Part shown: positions 62,293 to 64,000 of the stretch, piece by piece
How the letters are laid out: each line of letters opens with the position of its first letter
Numbering within the stretch: position 1 is the first letter of the stretch
NCBI GenBank assembly: GCA_050729835.1
Contig: JBOHLS010000002.1
Coordinates: 124,001-188,000 of the forward strand
Direction: 5' to 3'
DNA: 64,000 nucleotides
Origin: REEB95 sp050729835
GTDB taxonomy: Bacteria; Pseudomonadota; Alphaproteobacteria; ATCC43930; CGMCC-115725
Notes under the pieces: model-generated
Told to the model about the DNA's origin: nothing
The model's database searches: none
Seen by the model: only the letters and a program-made list of their open reading frames with translations
Position numbers and translations under genes: made by a program

Positions 62293-62985
62293 TTAGGCTA
62301 CCTCCGCAGGCGCCTTGCGGGCCAGTCCGTCGTAGAGATCGAGGATGCGCTCGCGCCAGACATGAACGACATCAACCTTGGCGAGAAGTTCGAACGCGCT
62401 GATGGCACGCGCCCACTGAAAGCTGCCGAAGACGATGTAATCGGCTTGCAACGGCGACGCGCCGCCGAGGAACGGCTGGTCCTTGAGCGCCACGCGCAAC
62501 GGCGTCAACAGGGCGCGGAACGCCGGCAGGTTCTTTTCGCGGTCGGCCACCACCTCTTCCAGCGGCTTGCCAAAACGCTCCTCGCGCGATTGGCGGAAAT
62601 AGGCGCGATCCTTGGGGTGGACGTGATCGAGAATGTCGCGCACGATCAGCCGCACCATGGCCGGCTGCAAAACTCCATCCGCCCAGCCGACATAGAAGCG
62701 CGACAGTGCGCGGCCGGCGCCGCCGCCGAACAGCGACGGCCGGTCGGGATAGGCGTCCTCGAGATAGCAGGCAATGGTCCAGGAATCGGCGATCCACTTG
62801 TCGCCATCGACCAGCACCGGCACGCGCCCCTGGCCCGAAGCGGCGATGCGGTCCTTTTCGGTGAAGCGCCAGGGAATGGTCTCGACCGGCAGGCGCTTGT
62901 GCGCGAGCGCCAGCTTGATGCGCCAGCAATAGGGACTGAACCGGCGATTGTCGTCCGCGCCAGCGAGATCGTAGAGCTTGAGCAT
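62293..62985 (-). CDS. Glutathione S-transferase family protein
   Basis: This 230-residue GST-like protein has an N-terminal thioredoxin fold: LYDLAGADDNRRFSPYCWRIKLALAHKRLPVE, with SPYCWR at the place of the glutathione-activating residue, VPVLVDGDKWIADSWTIACYLE, and the cis-Pro in RVPVL. The helical C-terminal domain extends from about residue 95. The Ser/Cys in 'SPYCWR' suggests an omega or beta-like class rather than a Tyr-type enzyme. Its start shares one base with the end of the CopD-like gene (TAATG). Confidence 0.85.
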   Translation of the reverse strand: MLKLYDLAGADDNRRFSPYCWRIKLALAHKRLPVETIPWRFTEKDRIAASGQGRVPVLVDGDKWIADSWTIACYLEDAYPDRPSLFGGGAGRALSRFYVGWADGVLQPAMVRLIVRDILDHVHPKDRAYFRQSREERFGKPLEEVVADREKNLPAFRALLTPLRVALKDQPFLGGASPLQADYIVFGSFQWARAISAFELLAKVDVVHVWRERILDLYDGLARKAPAEVA

Positions 62986-63422
62986 TACCAATACGACCCG
63001 GTCGCGCCGATGGCGACAACCACCAGCCCGAGCACGAGATTCAACGCCACGATGGTCCGGATCTGGCCGAGCTGCGCCGCCGCAGCCGGTAGATCGTCGC
63101 CGTCGAGCGCACGCTGGAATCGCCGCCACGGCGAGAAATAGAGATGGCCGAAGACCAGCATCATGACGATGCCGGCGCCCATCATGATCTGGATGGCAAG
63201 GCCGCCAGCGCCGAGCTTGATCATGCCGCCGCCCGACAGCAGCAACAGCGCAATCGAGATCCACACCCACGGGAAGAAGCGCGCCAGCACGCGCCTCATC
63301 AATGGCAACCGGACGCCCAGTTCGAGCGGCGCCGCTGCCGGCCGCAGCATAAAATGGGCGAAGAACATGCCGCCGACCCAGATCACGGCCGCGAGGATGT
63401 GGAGGACGAGCGCGAAAATCAT
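62985..63422 (-). CDS. CopD-family membrane protein
   Basis: This 145-residue protein has four hydrophobic segments (about 2-22, 48-65, 75-95 and 122-143). The CopD-like signature is in LHILAAVIWVGGMFFAHFMLRPAA, including the helix-1 His. Relatives are implicated in copper handling or resemble b-type cytochrome-like membrane proteins; function here is open. It is translated with the GST gene downstream. Confidence 0.8.
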   Translation of the reverse strand: MIFALVLHILAAVIWVGGMFFAHFMLRPAAAPLELGVRLPLMRRVLARFFPWVWISIALLLLSGGGMIKLGAGGLAIQIMMGAGIVMMLVFGHLYFSPWRRFQRALDGDDLPAAAAQLGQIRTIVALNLVLGLVVVAIGATGSYW

Positions 63423-63474
63423 GGCGACATTCTAGCGCCATCGGCGCGGCTGCGAAACCGGCCTTTGCCGGCTT

Positions 63475-63792
63475 CTAGCCCTCGTCGAAATGCCGCTGGA
63501 TCGCCGCGCGATGCTCCTCGGGCAGCGTTTCGAGCGCATGCAACAGCGCCCGCATCCGGCGACGCGTGGCATAGAGCTGGTCGAGCAGGCGCAGGACGAT
63601 CGGCACCGCATCCTCGCCGATGGCGAGATCGCGGCGCAGCTCGACGATCAGCCGCACCCGCGCGACGTCGAACTCGCTAAAGAGGTATCCCGTCGCCTCG
63701 CTTTCCGGCAGCACCCAGCGCTCGGCGATCCAGCGCTCGAGCTCGACTGGTTCGAGGCGCACCATCTGGCACATGGCCTCGAAGCTGATCAT
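63475..63792 (-). CDS. cbpM: Chaperone modulator CbpM
   Basis: This 105-residue MerR-like protein is of the CbpM family. It has an N-terminal helix-turn-helix (ISFEAMCQMVRLEPVELERWIAERWVLPE), FSEFDVARVRLIVELRRDLAIGEDAVPIVLRLLDQL, and a coiled-coil end. CbpM binds and inhibits the J-domain co-chaperone CbpA. Its ATG (63790-63792) overlaps the end of cbpA by four bases, the classic cbpA-cbpM pair. Confidence 0.9.
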   Translation of the reverse strand: MISFEAMCQMVRLEPVELERWIAERWVLPESEATGYLFSEFDVARVRLIVELRRDLAIGEDAVPIVLRLLDQLYATRRRMRALLHALETLPEEHRAAIQRHFDEG

Positions 63793-64000
63793 GCCGACCC
63801 CATCGCACGGCGCGGATCGTAGGGATGATTCGGCGCCCAGTCGCGCAGAAAGTCGGCGAGCGTCCGATCACCGCCCTCGGGCAGCACTACTTTGAGCGTG
63901 ATGTATTCGTCGCCCGCGCCGCCATCCGGCTTGGGCGCGCCCTTGCCGCGCAGCCGAAGCCGCGTGCCGGTATTCGAGCCGGCCGGCACCGTCATCGTCA
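63789..64000 (-). CDS. cbpA: DnaJ-class chaperone CbpA, C-terminal part (cut by window)
   Basis: The frame ends at 63789 and runs off the window on its 5' side. The visible part reads VTVPAGSNTGTRLRLRGKGAPKPDGGAGDEYITLKVVLPE, the C-terminal substrate-binding domain of type II J-proteins. A short tail ending RRAMGSA follows. The N-terminal J-domain must lie beyond 64000. Its overlap with cbpM supports the identity. Confidence 0.85.
   Translation of the reverse strand, partial: TMTVPAGSNTGTRLRLRGKGAPKPDGGAGDEYITLKVVLPEGGDRTLADFLRDWAPNHPYDPRRAMGSA

Overview
The window reads as a contiguous piece of a high-GC alphaproteobacterial chromosome (Rhodospirillales or Hyphomicrobiales-like; I cannot place it more finely). 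The evidence is the gene order rather than any single gene: ispDF-pgpA-cinA facing dusB-ntrB-ntrC-ntrY-ntrX with hfq-hflX downstream, rlpA-dacA-tmk-holB-metG, and an NDUFS4-type complex I subunit gene are all characteristic of that class.

Layout. 0-5.3 kb: a loose region with a DUF4337 protein, a DUF3096 miniprotein, a glycosyltransferase remnant, a secreted glutamine-rich protein, a tartrate/isopropylmalate-type dehydrogenase followed by an MHS-family carboxylate transporter, and a frameshifted secreted protein. 5.5-13.2 kb: thioesterase, then peptidoglycan enzymes (MltB, RlpA, DacA) running into tmk-holB-metG. 13.2-22.2 kb: a block between metG and tatD, which are usually adjacent in this class. 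It holds a TPR protein, a small membrane protein, a 2107-residue soluble poly-HAMP hybrid histidine kinase with three receiver domains, and a REC-kinase-REC partner. 22.3-24.9 kb: tatD, a metallo-beta-lactamase-fold hydrolase, mazG. 25-36.4 kb (minus strand): dusB, ntrBC, ntrYX, D-amino acid aminotransferase, HAD phosphatase, hfq, hflX and a beta-hydroxyacid dehydrogenase. 36.7-38.9 kb: ispDF, pgpA, cinA. 39.2-41.3 kb: an MFS transporter divergent from a TetR regulator with clear operator palindromes. 41.3-44.5 kb: a decaying zone (frameshifted glycosyltransferase, an MFS/CoxL chimeric remnant, a broken zinc-ribbon gene) ending at tRNA-Arg. 44.5-48.8 kb: complex I accessory subunit, tRNA-Pro, two methyltransferases, DUF192 protein and a NhaD-like antiporter. 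48.9-60 kb: a molybdenum hydroxylase (form II CoxL-type) cluster with structural genes G-S-L-M, a KefB-like antiporter, MoxR/CoxE chaperones, a split XdhC and a MoeA-like/MobA-like fusion. 60-64 kb: monocarboxylate-type SSF transporter with DUF3311 partner, GST, CopD-like protein and the CbpM/CbpA chaperone pair, cut by the window edge.

Most noteworthy: (1) the poly-HAMP kinase, whose exact 276-bp periodicity includes a 615-bp block repeated without a mismatch 1380 bp apart, lying in an otherwise conserved operon; (2) the intact CoxL-like subunit, which has Lys where the family's catalytic Glu is expected, while the decayed second copy at 43 kb keeps the Glu; (3) a run of small frameshifted genes, which may be real decay or may be indels in the assembly; (4) tmk, which has no ATG/GTG/TTG start. 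All calls come from reading the sequence; no database search was run.
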